This document shows, piece by piece, positions 1 through 12,000 of a stretch of 64,000 bases of DNA (position 1 is the stretch's first letter; every line of letters starts with the position of its first letter). The notes beneath the pieces are model-generated. The model was not told the DNA's origin. It saw only the letters and a list, made by a program, of their open reading frames with translations, and ran no database searches. This stretch comes from Neovahlkampfia damariscottae (Eukaryota; Heterolobosea; Selenaionea; Neovahlkampfiida; Neovahlkampfiidae): contig JABLTG010000082.1 of the NCBI GenBank assembly GCA_016618085.1, forward strand, positions 1-64,000, read 5' to 3'. The translations under genes and the position numbers were made by a program.

Positions 1-75
1 TTTTTTCTTTCCAAAATGAATCCAATTGAGCTGTTTGGACATTTTAAATACTTGAGATCTTTTTCAGTATTTTCT

Positions 76-105
76 AGTTGAACAAAAGGTCTTTTTTGTT
101 CAACT
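76..105. repeat. Short inverted repeat (hairpin)
   Basis: A perfect 12-bp inverted repeat (AGTTGAACAAAA / TTTTGTTCAACT) is separated by a 6-nt loop. It lies in the otherwise gene-free first 258 bases upstream of the first receptor gene. It could be a 3'-end or regulatory structure of a gene outside the window, or chance in AT-rich DNA. Confidence 0.5.
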
Positions 106-242
106 TGAACAACTTCAAGTAAAAATAACTGGCAAAATTAAATCTAATTGGCCACTTTTATCACAATAACCATCAATTCATTAGCTGTATTTTCAACATG
201 TTTTCAATAAATAATTTCAGACCATTAACAAGTTTCTTTTAA

Positions 243-247
243 CCAAT
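243..247 (+). promoter_or_regulatory. CCAAT box upstream of receptor gene
   Basis: CCAAT pentamer (in AACCAATCAAACC) 11 nt before the start codon at 259. The same pentamer, in either orientation, sits close upstream of most start codons in this window, so it is read as a common promoter element, probably NF-Y-type. Function is inferred. Confidence 0.5.
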
Positions 248-258
248 CAAACCTTTTC

Positions 259-3200
259 ATGATGAGAGAAAGTGGCTTGAATTGGATGCTGTTGATTGGT
301 TTCATTGTCTTGATTACTTTTTCACAAGCAACTTTTACAGATGTCTCAGGTACAACAAAAAAATAATTTTACCCTCAAAACTAGCAAAAAAAATTTTTTT
401 TCTGAAAGATTTTGGAAAGAATGTGACAGTTGAAATGTTAAACACGATCAATTCAAACCTCACACATTGTAAATGCAACAATCCAGAAACTATTTTGAAC
501 TTTTGTCAAATCACTGTAATAAACCAAACAGATACTTCAGGATCATCACTTTATTTGTACAAAATATTTCTGACAATCCCAAAAACAGGTGGTTATTGTG
601 AGGTTTCTGACAGTGAAGGCAATGTTATTACTCACTTGGGTTTTTTGGGTAAATCAAATTTTTGTTTAAATTTTTTAAAGAGGAATTATCATTTTATCCA
701 GCAGTTGTAGCTCTCACTACTACTACAAATATTTACCTTCAAACAAAACCTCCTATTCAGAACTCTGATATTCAGAAAATTTTGGTCGCTCCAAGATTAG
801 GTTATAAACTAAATCCAGGTGAGTACTTAAACATGGGGACCAAATGGGCAGTGACACTCAGTAGTTCATTCAAAAACTACGCTTGGACAAACTTACCAAA
901 ATTCAATGGGTCAGTCCAAGCAACTATATTCATTGGTGATTTTTATGACAAAATATTTGAACCCATCCAATATACTTTTACAAATACGTTGACTATTCAA
1001 AGTACTTCTTTTTTTACTCACTTTTAGGTGCTTATGAATCAGAATTCACAGATTATTATCCAAAATATATTATACAAGGAGTTGAAGTTACTTACACTTT
1101 CAAAGGGAATTTTGATAAAACTATCAGTGCAAATGCAAGGTTTTATAGAAGTGGAACAATGAACATCTTTTCTGATGCTTATTATGTCGATAAACACACT
1201 ATTCAAGCCAACTTTACATATCCAACAACCATAGCTCAGAGAACTATTTATCTTTATCTGAGATTGCATGGACAATACGTTCAATTTTATTTTGGCGTAA
1301 TAACTCCTCTGCGTATAATTTTTTTCGTTTAATTCTTAATAGGATTTGCAAACATGGATGTATCATACATGGACATGACAAAAAAATGTTCAATCATGGG
1401 ATCAAATACAATTTCAATTAACACGCTTTATACAAGTATTGCTTCAAGAAAAAGTGCCATGTTAATGTTGAATGAATCAACTTTTTCAGTGACTGTTAAT
1501 TGTACTTGGAATAGTTTAAAAACTACACTTGAATGTCCTTGTCCACCTATTTATCAATATTCGTTACATTTACCTCGTATATTTTCATTTTCTTTATATT
1601 TTGAAGATTATGGATGGGGTTCCTCAACACATGGTAATTTGAATCCTCATATTTCTTATGATAAACCGAGTAAAGAATTATTTATCTCACATTTTTAGTT
1701 GCATTTACATATAATTATACTGCAAAATTACATGATTCAATTTCACCAATATTCAAAATTTCAAATTTGGGAGATGTTTACAGTGAAGATTTCAATTATA
1801 AATGGTTTCTTCATCACAAAGGCTCCAATTTTGAATGGGAAATATCTCCAAGTTGTATTCAAGATTTCTCATCAAAATCATTTTTATGTGATGCCATTTC
1901 AACTTTAACTTCATCTTCTTTGCTTAATGGAAAAGTCAATTTCAAGCAAAATGTTCAAATGAATTTATCACAAATATGTGGTTGTGACTTTAACTTCAAC
2001 AATACAATATGCGAAAATGGTACAATTTCATCTGATGGAAAATGTTGCTTTGGTAATTTGTGTCATGTGCCTTGTTTTGAACCGTGTGAGTTGTATCCTG
2101 TTGCTTATGTTGAAAATAAAACTAATCCAGATCTATCAGGAAGAATCATCAGCTCAAACCCACTGTATATCACAGTGAGACCTCAAATAACTGAAATATC
2201 GAAACATTTGGTGACAAATGCCATCAGCACAGCTTATATAATGGGAGGACCTTTTATTGAAGGAAATGTAAAAAGGATTATATTTCGACCAACTTTAATG
2301 GTGAATGGAACTCCAGTTAATGAATTTATCAAATCCAAAGTTACAAAGACATGGCCTTTCTACAATACTTCAATTGATCCACCAGAGTATGTTTCATCTT
2401 CAAATTTCGAAGTCTCTTTGAGAACAATTAAATTCAGTGTTCCAAAGATTGCCATAGATTATTTATATGATTTGTCAATTGATTTTGAAATTCATTCAAA
2501 TGATATTTTGAACAAAGCAATGAGATTTTATGGTAAGTGAATGTTTTCTTTAACAAAAATAGATCAAAATGATATTCGATACGACAGGATTCTTGGTGAT
2601 TCTGGAATTGGTAAAACTAGACCTGAAGGATCAATAATGTATGTTGAAGGATCAGGATTTTTTCCTTCAGACAAAATATTGATCACTTATTCATTTGGTA
2701 ATTTGAAATTAGGGAATACTTGTGAATATATCACAAATTTCAATATTTCCTGTAAAACAAATAAGATTGATAATATAGGTATCAAACTACCACAAACTTT
2801 CCAAAGTCAAATCGCTATCAATGGAAATGATTATAAATATGCACCTTCATTAACATTTTTTAAATCACTAATTCCAATTATCATTCAAGCAATTCCTTCA
2901 AGAGGTCCAATTAAACCTGACAATGATTATGCTGTTGATATTGAAGGAGTAACCAATGACATTGATATTTGTGTGTGGACTTCAAAAACTCAAAGAAATA
3001 TTTATCAAACACAAGTACCTGTTTTATCTAATTCAAGAATTAAATGTCCAGTACCTTCTTTTAAAAATTTGAAAAAATTTGATGAAACAGATTTCGGAAA
3101 ATGGGATTTACATTTATACAACTCTTTGACCACACAAGTGTCACCAAAATACAAAATTACATTCTATGACAATCCTGTGGTTACATCAATTTCACCCAGT

Positions 3201-5604
3201 TTTGGAAAAGCTGTTGGGGATGTACATATTCATTTCAAGGGAACAGGTTTTGATCTTGTTGGTTCTGGTTTATTTGGCTCTGGGTTTGAAATGAAGTTTA
3301 AAATATCAAACATAGTTTCAAATCGAAATTGCATTATTCACAATTCAACAGATGCTTCTTGTATAACACCAGCCCATCCAGAAGATGGAGAAGCAAGTTT
3401 ATTTCTTTCATTCAATAATTATCAATTTATTGACATCAATCAAAAATATAGAGTGGATTCATGCTATCCAGGGTATACAGGAGTTGATTTTGAAAACCCA
3501 TGTGAACCATGTTTACCTGGGACATATAAAGCTATTAAAGGCTTTGTAGCTTGTTTCAATTGTCCATTTAATTCATATCAACCACTTTCTGGTTCTTCTT
3601 CATGTTTAAATTGTCCAGAGAGAACTCGAGCATTTGGTATTGCCAAAAATATTACAGATTGTGATTGCATTCCTGGATCTTGGAGAAGAAATGGCACCAC
3701 ATCAGGGGTGAAATGTGAAGAATGTGTTGATGGTGGAATTTGCCTTGGTAAAAATTCATTTCCTTTTCCTGAAAAAGGCTATTATTGGAAAAAGGGAGAT
3801 GTTGAAAATTTATTCAACTTTGTAAAATGTAGGAACGCAGATTGGTGCACAGGTAATACAACATTTGGACAAGAAGGATGTATTATTGGAAGAACTGGTT
3901 TATTATGTGAAGAATGTGCTGCTGGATATTTCAAATCAAGTGGTAGATGTGAGTTATGTAATACAGATGTACAATGGAGAATGATTTTTGTTGTTGGATT
4001 TTTAGTTATTTTGATTCTTTTATTCTTCAAATTTGCACAATTGAAAGTTTCACATTTAAGTTCATTTTCAATTGCAGTTTCATATTATCAAATTATTGCT
4101 ATATTTTCTGCATATAATTTTAAATGGCCAGATGCTTTAAAAAATGTTCTTGGTAAATTTTAATACATCTAACATCATTAAAGCATCATTGAAATTTCTA
4201 AATTTAGATCTTGATATTTTTGTTCCTGAATGTATTTCTGTTATTACTTATGCAATGAAATGGGCAGCTACTATTTGTATTCCAATTATCTTCGCAGTTG
4301 GATTGATACTAGGTTTTGTTTTAGAATGTGTTCGTTCTCTTTTTGCAAAATTATGGGGAACTAGAATAAAAAACATAATGAAATATTTCTACAAAGTAAA
4401 TCGAAGAAATTGGTTAACAAAATATTTTTCATTGTTTATTATTTCTATACTAGACTTCATTATTGAACCAAAAACAACTAAAGAATTGAAAGAGTTTGGT
4501 GATAAATGTATTCATACATTTGTTATTGTAATTTTATTTTCTTATGTTTTTGTTGTAACAAAATCAATGCAAATTTTTAATTGTACAGAAATTGATGGTG
4601 TATTAAGAATGGAATCAGAAAAGAGTGTAATTTGTTTTCAAAATGATTGGTGGGCATATGTACCATTTTCAATTATCACCATTTTGTCATTTATTATTCC
4701 AGTTAGTTTATTGTTTGTTTATGTTATAATATTCAAAAAAAGAGTTCAAACATCAAAAGATTTCAATGCAAGATTTAGATTTCTATTTGTGAGATTTAGA
4801 GATGAAAGATTATATTGGGAAATTATAATTATCACTAGAAAACTATTAATTTCAATGTCAGTCATCTTTTTTTCGTCATTACCAATGCTGGTGATTCTAT
4901 TCTCTCTATTTATTATTTTTGCTGCTTTTGTTTTACAAATTCACAATCAACCATTTAGAAGAAGTTTTCACAATGTCATGGAATATTTAGTATTATTATC
5001 AACATTAATATTATTATTTTCTGCTTTGTTATTTTATGTAGATGATTTTCCAATCAATTGGAACAAAGATTTCTTGGGTGTATTTTGTATTTTTGTTATT
5101 ATTATTTCAACAATTTTGATTGTTGTTATCGTAATTCTTGATTTCTTATTTCAATGGTGGGATGAGAAAAAACAAGTGTCAAGAGATAAATTTGAACTTC
5201 TACAACCTGTTAGAACTCTAACTAGAAAGAAAACAACATTTGGAATGAAAAATATTGAAGTTCCAATTCAAGATGAAGATTTTCTTTTGAAAAGTTATTT
5301 TGTGAAAAAAAGGGATAATCAATCAACAGAAATATTAGATGAAGAAGGAATAGTTCTAATTAGAGTTAATTTTCCTGAAGAATTATTGAATACTTCATTC
5401 AAGAAAAAAAGAAAAACATCAATGCTGAAACAATCTGTTCCACTTTTTGATAAAGTTGCAGAAGAGAGAAGATCAAAATTCATTTCAAAAATCAAAAAGA
5501 AAAAAAAAGAAACCAATGAAATAAATGATGAGGTAGAAATGAAATCATTGGAAGAATTAAAAGTTGAAGAAGTTAATAAACATGACTCTGGTACAATTCA
5601 ATAA
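259..5604 (+). CDS. Large TIG/Cys-rich multi-TM receptor-like protein (copy 1)
   Basis: Likely surface receptor of about 1710 aa. Exons: 259-349, 385-648, 681-1001, 1028-1312, 1343-1669, 1699-2532, 2563-4152 and 4184-5604; the model keeps frame throughout. An N-terminal signal peptide (core LLIGFIVLITFSQA) is followed by a long N-glycosylation-rich ectodomain with IPT/TIG-like beta modules. Next come Cys-rich GCC2/GCC3 (ephrin-receptor-like) repeats (CEPCLPGTYKA, CFNCPFNSYQP, CVDGGICLG) at about residues 1070-1170, then 8-9 membrane segments (about 1175-1570) and a charged cytoplasmic tail. It is strongly similar to the minus-strand gene at 9065-14429, which confirms frames and the main splice sites. 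Introns are 26-46 nt; the 26-nt one (1002-1027) is the least certain. Ligand and signalling partner are unknown. The stop codon directly abuts the stop of the convergent neighbour. Confidence 0.85.
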
Positions 5605-7702
5605 TCAAATTTTAATAAACATAGATTCTTTTTCGATTTCTATTTGTTCTTTTTTGAATTTGGTATCATAGTCAATGATTTCAATTAAAAAAATGTTGTC
5701 AATATCAAATAATTTCAAATATATCACACCTATTTTCACTTTGTTCTTTTCAGATTGAGTATGATAGATTGGCCATTTGAATTCAATATCATTATTTAAT
5801 TTCACCGTTACCAAATTAAAATGTTGTTCTCTTGCTTCATTTAATGACATAAATTCTCCTTTTTCTACCAAATTTTGATATTCTTCGTCCAATGATCCAA
5901 TCATAGATTGTTTTAATGCATTCAAAAAATCTTTATAATTCATAGCCACAATTGGAAAGTTGGAAGAGATTTCAAAATCTATTTCCAACATTTTAAATTT
6001 ATCAAAATTGAAATTTAATGTTCCTCTACTAGTTTTATTTCCAGGTTCACCCTTATTGGTCAATTCAATATTGTTAAAAATTTCTTTTGAAATAATTGAT
6101 TTCTCGTTCCAAATGAGACATGAAATAAATGAAGAAATATTATAATTTTCATTTGAATTTTGTTTGAATATCTCTATTTTGTCTACAATCCAAAAAACAT
6201 TATTCTTTTGGAATTCAAAATGATTATAAACATTAGTCATTTCCCAATGATTTTTAGAGACTTTCATTTTGTTTAATTTGATCATATTCATGTATATTTT
6301 ATTCATTTGAACCAACATATTTAATGATTCTATTGATGAAATTGTTTGTAAAATCGAAAAATTCATTTTCTTTGATGGATGATTACATTTGAAAATGGAT
6401 CTGATAGGATTTTCGAAATCAATTGAATCAAAAAAATGTTTTCCCAAATAAATAGTTTCTGATGTTTCTTTTAATCCTTTATACAAATTCTTATTCACAT
6501 TTTCAGTTTTAACACAAATCTTTGGGGCTATCAAATTGATCGGATTTTGAAAATCATCAATGGACAAAATTTCATCATCTTCATCATCATCATCCAAAAA
6601 ATGGTTTATGTTGATACTAAAAAGTTAGAAATATAGCGTGATATACTTTTGAAGTTCAGTTGAGTTTTGAATTGTGATTGGAAAATCATCAAGGAAATAT
6701 TTCATCATATTTTTGTATTCTGAAGGTTTTCTTGATTTTTTAGTATATTTTGTTCATTTACAGTGGACTTATTGAATAATCTTCGACTGATTTTTCTAAT
6801 TCAAATTCGTATTCTTTCATTAAGTTCTCATAAATTTCTTGAATTAACCATTCAGAACTTTCTTTTTTAAAGAAATATGGAAGAAAAGGAGGAACTGGAT
6901 TTAATTTTCTAATTTCTATATGTTATAATTAATCTAAATAATACCATAACTGTCTTCTGGAAGTAAATTTAATTTTTCAGATATTTCATAAGGTATTATT
7001 GTCTCATTTCCCTGAATTTTAAGTAAAAATAATTACTTTACCAATATGTTCAATGATATTTTTATATTTAATGACTTGAATGACTTGAATGAATTCAAAA
7101 TTTTAGAGTCATTTGTCGAGAAATCATTTTGAGGTATCCAAAGAAAATTCGTCTCTAAATTGTGTCCAATACTCATTAAGCAATTAAACCCAATATCTTT
7201 AGATATTTTATGTATATTTAAACAAGGTATTTCAAACAAAAATTGAAATGGTGAGGAATTCAATTTTTCTATATTTAGAAATTCAATTATCCAATGACAT
7301 ACAAGTTGTTTTTTCATTCCTCCTGGTAAAATAATAAATATTTTTTCTTCACAATATGTATAATTTAGTCGTTTGGATGAAAATACTTTGGTATCTTTTT
7401 TTTTAAAATTCAAACATAAACCTAAATAGTATGGAATGGTAATTGAGACTATTGACAATTAATTCACCTTAATAAATAATAATACTGTTTCTTGAGATTG
7501 ATGAAAAATCTAAAAGTAAATTCATAAATTGAACTTCAAAAAAATGTTTGTTTTCTGATGAAATTTTTGAAGAAACAATAAAGTTTTGTTTAAAATTTGT
7601 TTTCATTTCATTTGTGACTTCTGTTCTATTTTGATTTTTCAAATACAGTTCATTTAACTTTTCAATATTTTTTTCGTTTATTTTTTCAAACAATTTTATC
7701 AT
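5605..7702 (-). CDS. Unrecognised protein, acidic Asp/Glu cluster in the middle
   Basis: I do not recognise this family. Exons on the minus strand: 7486-7702, 7042-7448, 6945-7011, 6762-6915, 6647-6730 and 5605-6616, giving about 646 aa with all junctions in frame. No signal peptide or membrane segment is obvious. A run of acidic residues (LDDDDEDDEILSIDDF) near residue 312 separates an N-terminal half, containing a short Pro-rich segment (NPVPPFLPYFFKKES), from a C-terminal half of predicted mixed alpha/beta. The stop codon at 5605-5607 directly follows the stop of the convergent receptor gene at 5602-5604, so the two 3' UTRs must overlap. Exon 2 to exon 5 boundaries rely on short introns of 29-37 nt. 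Confidence 0.7.
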
Positions 7703-7813
7703 ATTTCACAATTGTAATTGAATTAAAAATTGTTTACAATTCTCTCAACAAAATCTCAACAAAAAAAAACTGAGATAAAACTATTGGTTGTTTTTTTGTC
7801 CAATAATTTTAAA

Positions 7814-8897
7814 ATGGAAAAAGTAACAGATTTTCTCATCAACAACAAAGTTTTAACTGGTTCCGTCATAGCATTTTCTTCATTATACCTTTATTCTAAT
7901 GTTTTATACCCTTTATTAAATCGAGGTTCAAATGGTTATGGTTCATCAACAACAGCTGAGGAAATTGGCAAAGGAATTAACTTAAAAGGAAAAGTAGCAA
8001 TTATAACAGGAAGTAATACAGGTATAGGATTAGTAACAGCAAAAGTACTCGCTCAACAAGGAGCACATATCATCTTATCTGGTAGAAATGAAAAAAAATT
8101 AAAAGATGCATTGGAAACTATTCAAAAAGCAACTTCAAAAGATGTAAAAGTTAATATCATTCCAATGGATTTAGGATCTTCAAAATCTATTGATAATTTT
8201 GTTGAATCTTTCAAAAAATTAAATTTACCACTTCATTACTTGATTAACAATGCAGGAGTAAAAAAAAAAAATACAAAAATTAATTTTTTTAAAGGTAATG
8301 GCAACTCCAAAACAAAAAACTACTGATGGATTTGAGTATCAAAGTGGAATTAATCATCTAGGACATTTTAGATTAACTTTGAAATTGCTTCCAATCATGA
8401 AAGAAACAGAAGGTGAAAGAAGGATTGTTGTAGTTTCTTCTCGAGCTCATACTAGAATTCAAAATGGTAAAATTGATTTTGATGATTTTCATTGGGAGAA
8501 AAAAGATTACAGTTCAATGGGGAGTTATTCTCAATCTAAACTTGCAAATGTTATGTTTGCAAATGAGTTAAATAGAAAATTGAAAAAAGATAATATTCCA
8601 ATTACTGTTAATTCATTACATCCTGGAGTTATTCCTGGAACTGATTTGAGTCGTGATTTAGTTCCTTGGTATCTTCAACCAATTACTCCAATTGTTGTGA
8701 TGTTTTTGAAGAGTAACAGTCAAGGAGCTGCTACAACCGTTTATGCTACAATTCATCCTGAATTAAAAGGAAAAGGAGGTGAATACTTATCAGATTGTAA
8801 TATATTCGCACCAATAGAATACGCCAAAGATGAAAATGAAGCAAAAAAATTATGGGATTTTAGTGAAAAAGAAACCAATACTAAATACCCATTTTAA
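7814..8897 (+). CDS. Short-chain dehydrogenase/reductase, retinol dehydrogenase-like
   Basis: NAD(P)-dependent oxidoreductase of the classical SDR family, closest in pattern to retinol dehydrogenase / WW-domain oxidoreductase types. Exons 7814-8257 and 8295-8897 give 348 aa. Visible motifs: cofactor-binding TGSNTGIG near residue 63, NNAG at the end of exon 1, VVVSS with the catalytic Ser, and YSQSK with the catalytic Tyr and Lys. A hydrophobic N-terminus (about residues 15-30) suggests membrane anchoring, probably ER or mitochondrial. The 37-nt intron begins with a long A run and falls exactly after NNAG. An in-frame ATG at 7730 would add 28 residues; I prefer 7814 because it directly precedes the anchor. 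Substrate cannot be told from sequence. Confidence 0.88.
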
Positions 8898-9064
8898 CAT
8901 TTTAAAAATGAAAAATAAATTGTGTTTTTTCGTCAATTTTGAAGAAAAAATGGAAGTAATCCAACTCACTGACTGCTAACTGTCCAACTGAGGAATTTCT
9001 ATTGGAATTGGTATGTCTTATTTCATCAAATGATAAAAAAGATGGAAATTAATTAAAAAAGTTT
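8898..9064. other. Convergent intergenic spacer
   Basis: Between two convergent stop codons. AT-rich, no coding potential seen; presumably the two 3' UTRs and polyadenylation signals. Confidence 0.5.
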
Positions 9065-12000
9065 TTATTCTTCAACTTCAGCTATTCCTGATTCATTCAA
9101 CCTCTCTTGTGATTCGTTAAAATTTTCTTGAGATTCATTTTGTCTTGATAAATCAACATCCGATAATTCAATCTCTTGAATATTACCACCTTTTAATAAA
9201 GTTGAATCTGAAGGATATCCTGTTATTGTGTTTGTTGATGAATCTAAGTTTTCTCTTTGAATGACAGTTTCATCTTGATCTTTATGTTGAACAGAAATTT
9301 CATTCTTCTTTTCAGGTTGCAAATCATCTTCAAGTGGTTGTTCTGTCGTTAAAATTTCTTTTCCATTTTTATCTACAATTGTGGTTGCTTGATTTAATCT
9401 ACGTTTTAGTCCAAATTTCGCTAATTCAACATCATATTCATCTAAATGGATATCCATTTCATTTTCATATCCTGCATCAAGTTCTAACATTTTCTTACGT
9501 TTTCTAACTTCTTTTTGATCTTCAGTCCATTGCAAAATAAAATCTGTCACTATAATTACACCAATCAAAACTGAAGTGAGTATAATGGTCAAAATACAAA
9601 GAAGACCGAGTAATTCTTTGTTCCAAGCATCAGGAAAATCATCAACATAAAATAATAAAGCACAGAATAATAATACTTCTGTACTTAATAAAACAATATA
9701 TTCCATTAAATTATGGAATTTTCTTCTATAAGGAGTATGATGACTTTGTAAAATAAATGCAGAGAAAATAATGAACATTGAGAATAATATAACTAACATT
9801 GGATATCCAGCAAAGAAAATAACAGCTGTTGAAATCAATAACTTTCTAACAATAATGACAATTTGCCAATATAATCTTTCATCTCTAAATCTCACAAATA
9901 AGAATCTAAATCTAGCATTGAATCTTTTATCAGCAAGGATTCTTTTTTTAAAAAGAAGAACATATGCAAAAAGAATTAAAACACCTAAACCAAATGTGAC
10001 TAAAGTGATCACTGCAAATGGGAGATAAGCCCACCAATCATTTTGGAAACAAATAACTGTTCTTTCTGAGTCCATTCTAAGTACACCTTGAATTTCTGTG
10101 CAATTAAATATTTGTGATGCTTTTGTTACAACAAATACATATGAAAATGAAAGTACAATAACAAATGTATGAATACATTTATCACCAAATTCAGAAAGTT
10201 CTTTCATAGTTTTTGGAGCAGCAAAGAATTCAATTCCAGCAATGATAGTCAAAGAAAATTGTTTTGTTAACCAATTTTGTCTGTTGACATGATAAAAACG
10301 TCTTAATATTCTTCTAATAGCAGGTCCCCATAATTTTGCTAAAAGTGAACGAGCTGCTTCCAATAAGAATCCTAAAAATAAAAGTGCACCAAACATAATT
10401 GGTAAACAAATAGTAGCTGCCCATTTCATTGCATATGTAATAACAGAAATACATTCAGGAACAAAAATATCAAGATCTAAATTTAAGAATTTCATATATC
10501 CAAGAACATTCTTTAAACCAGCAGGCCATTTAAAATTATATGCAGAAAATACAGCAATAATTTGATAATATGAACTGGCAATTGAAAATGAACTTAAATG
10601 TGAAACTTTCAATTGTGCAAATTTGAAGAATAAAAGAATCAAAACAACTAGAAATGAAATGACAACAATCATTCTCCATTGTACTTCTGTATTACATAAC
10701 TCACAATTTCCACTTGATTTGAAATATCCAGCAGCACATTCTTCACATAATAAACCTGTTCTTCCAACAACACATCCTTCTTGTCCATTTGTAACATTTC
10801 CAGTACAATATACTTCAACTTTACATTGAACAAATTTATAGGGATCTGTTTGACCAGTTGATCTATCCCAATAGTATCCAATTTTTGGATATGGTAAACT
10901 ATCTGCTCCATCACATCTTCCACCATCAACACAAACATCACATTCTATTCCTGATGTTGAGTTAAATGGTCTCCATGTACCAGGTTCACAATCACAATCT
11001 GTTATATTTGTTGATCCTGGAATTGAAATAGTTCTAGGTGGACATTGATTACAAATTTCTGATCTTTGAAGTGGTTGATAAGTATTAGCTGTACATTTGA
11101 TACAATCAAAAAACCCTCTTAAAGGTTTAAACATTCCAGCTACACATGGAGTACAAGGTGCTTCAAAATCTTTACCAGCTAAACCTTTATCACAAGATAA
11201 TACTTCATAAGTGCTACTTCCAGCACCTTGCCATTTAAAGAATTGATTCTCATTGAATGATATGGAAATTTGTGCATCTTTATCTTCAGGATGTGAAGGT
11301 GCAATACAAACTGAATAAGTGTCATTATGAATAGTACAATCAAAAGATGATCTAGTTTCAGTCAATTTGAAGGTCATTTTGAATGCATTTAAGTCTAATC
11401 CACTACCAGGTAATGTAAATCCTGAACCAAAAAATTCAATTGGAGTTCCTCCAAATGCAGTTCCTGAAGTTGGTGATATTTTTAAGATTGTTGGTTTTGG
11501 GTATAATGTAATTTCAACACTTGGAGACTCTTGTCCTGTCACTGTGCTCCTTAAATATAAATTCCAAATTCCATACATTGTAGACTCTGGAGGTGTAATT
11601 TGATCAGTAGGGACATTACATTTAATTTCTGTGTCTGATGCGGAATCAGTATCTGGAATTGTTTCATAAGTTCTTGACTTTGATTTTGGACTCCAAACAC
11701 ATCTATCAATATTCTTTGTAATTCCTTTGATAAAAAGTGAATATGTTTCATCTGGTATCATTGGACCTTTTGAAGGAACAACTTGAACTATAACTGGAAC
11801 TTCAGATTCCAAGAAAGTTAATTTAAGTTGTGTATCAATATAGTCATATCCATTCATTGACATTGTGACATCAAATTCTTTTGGTAAAGAAATTCCAGTT
11901 GAATATACATTATTAGTTTGACAAGTAATATTGGTTGATGATACAAATAAACATGTGTTGTCAAATTTTAAAATTCCAGAAGAGTATCTGATTTTTATTA

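Noticed and set aside
9771-11603. Several plus-strand open frames inside receptor copy 2
   Set aside because: Shadows of the long minus-strand exon, which has clear domain homology to copy 1.
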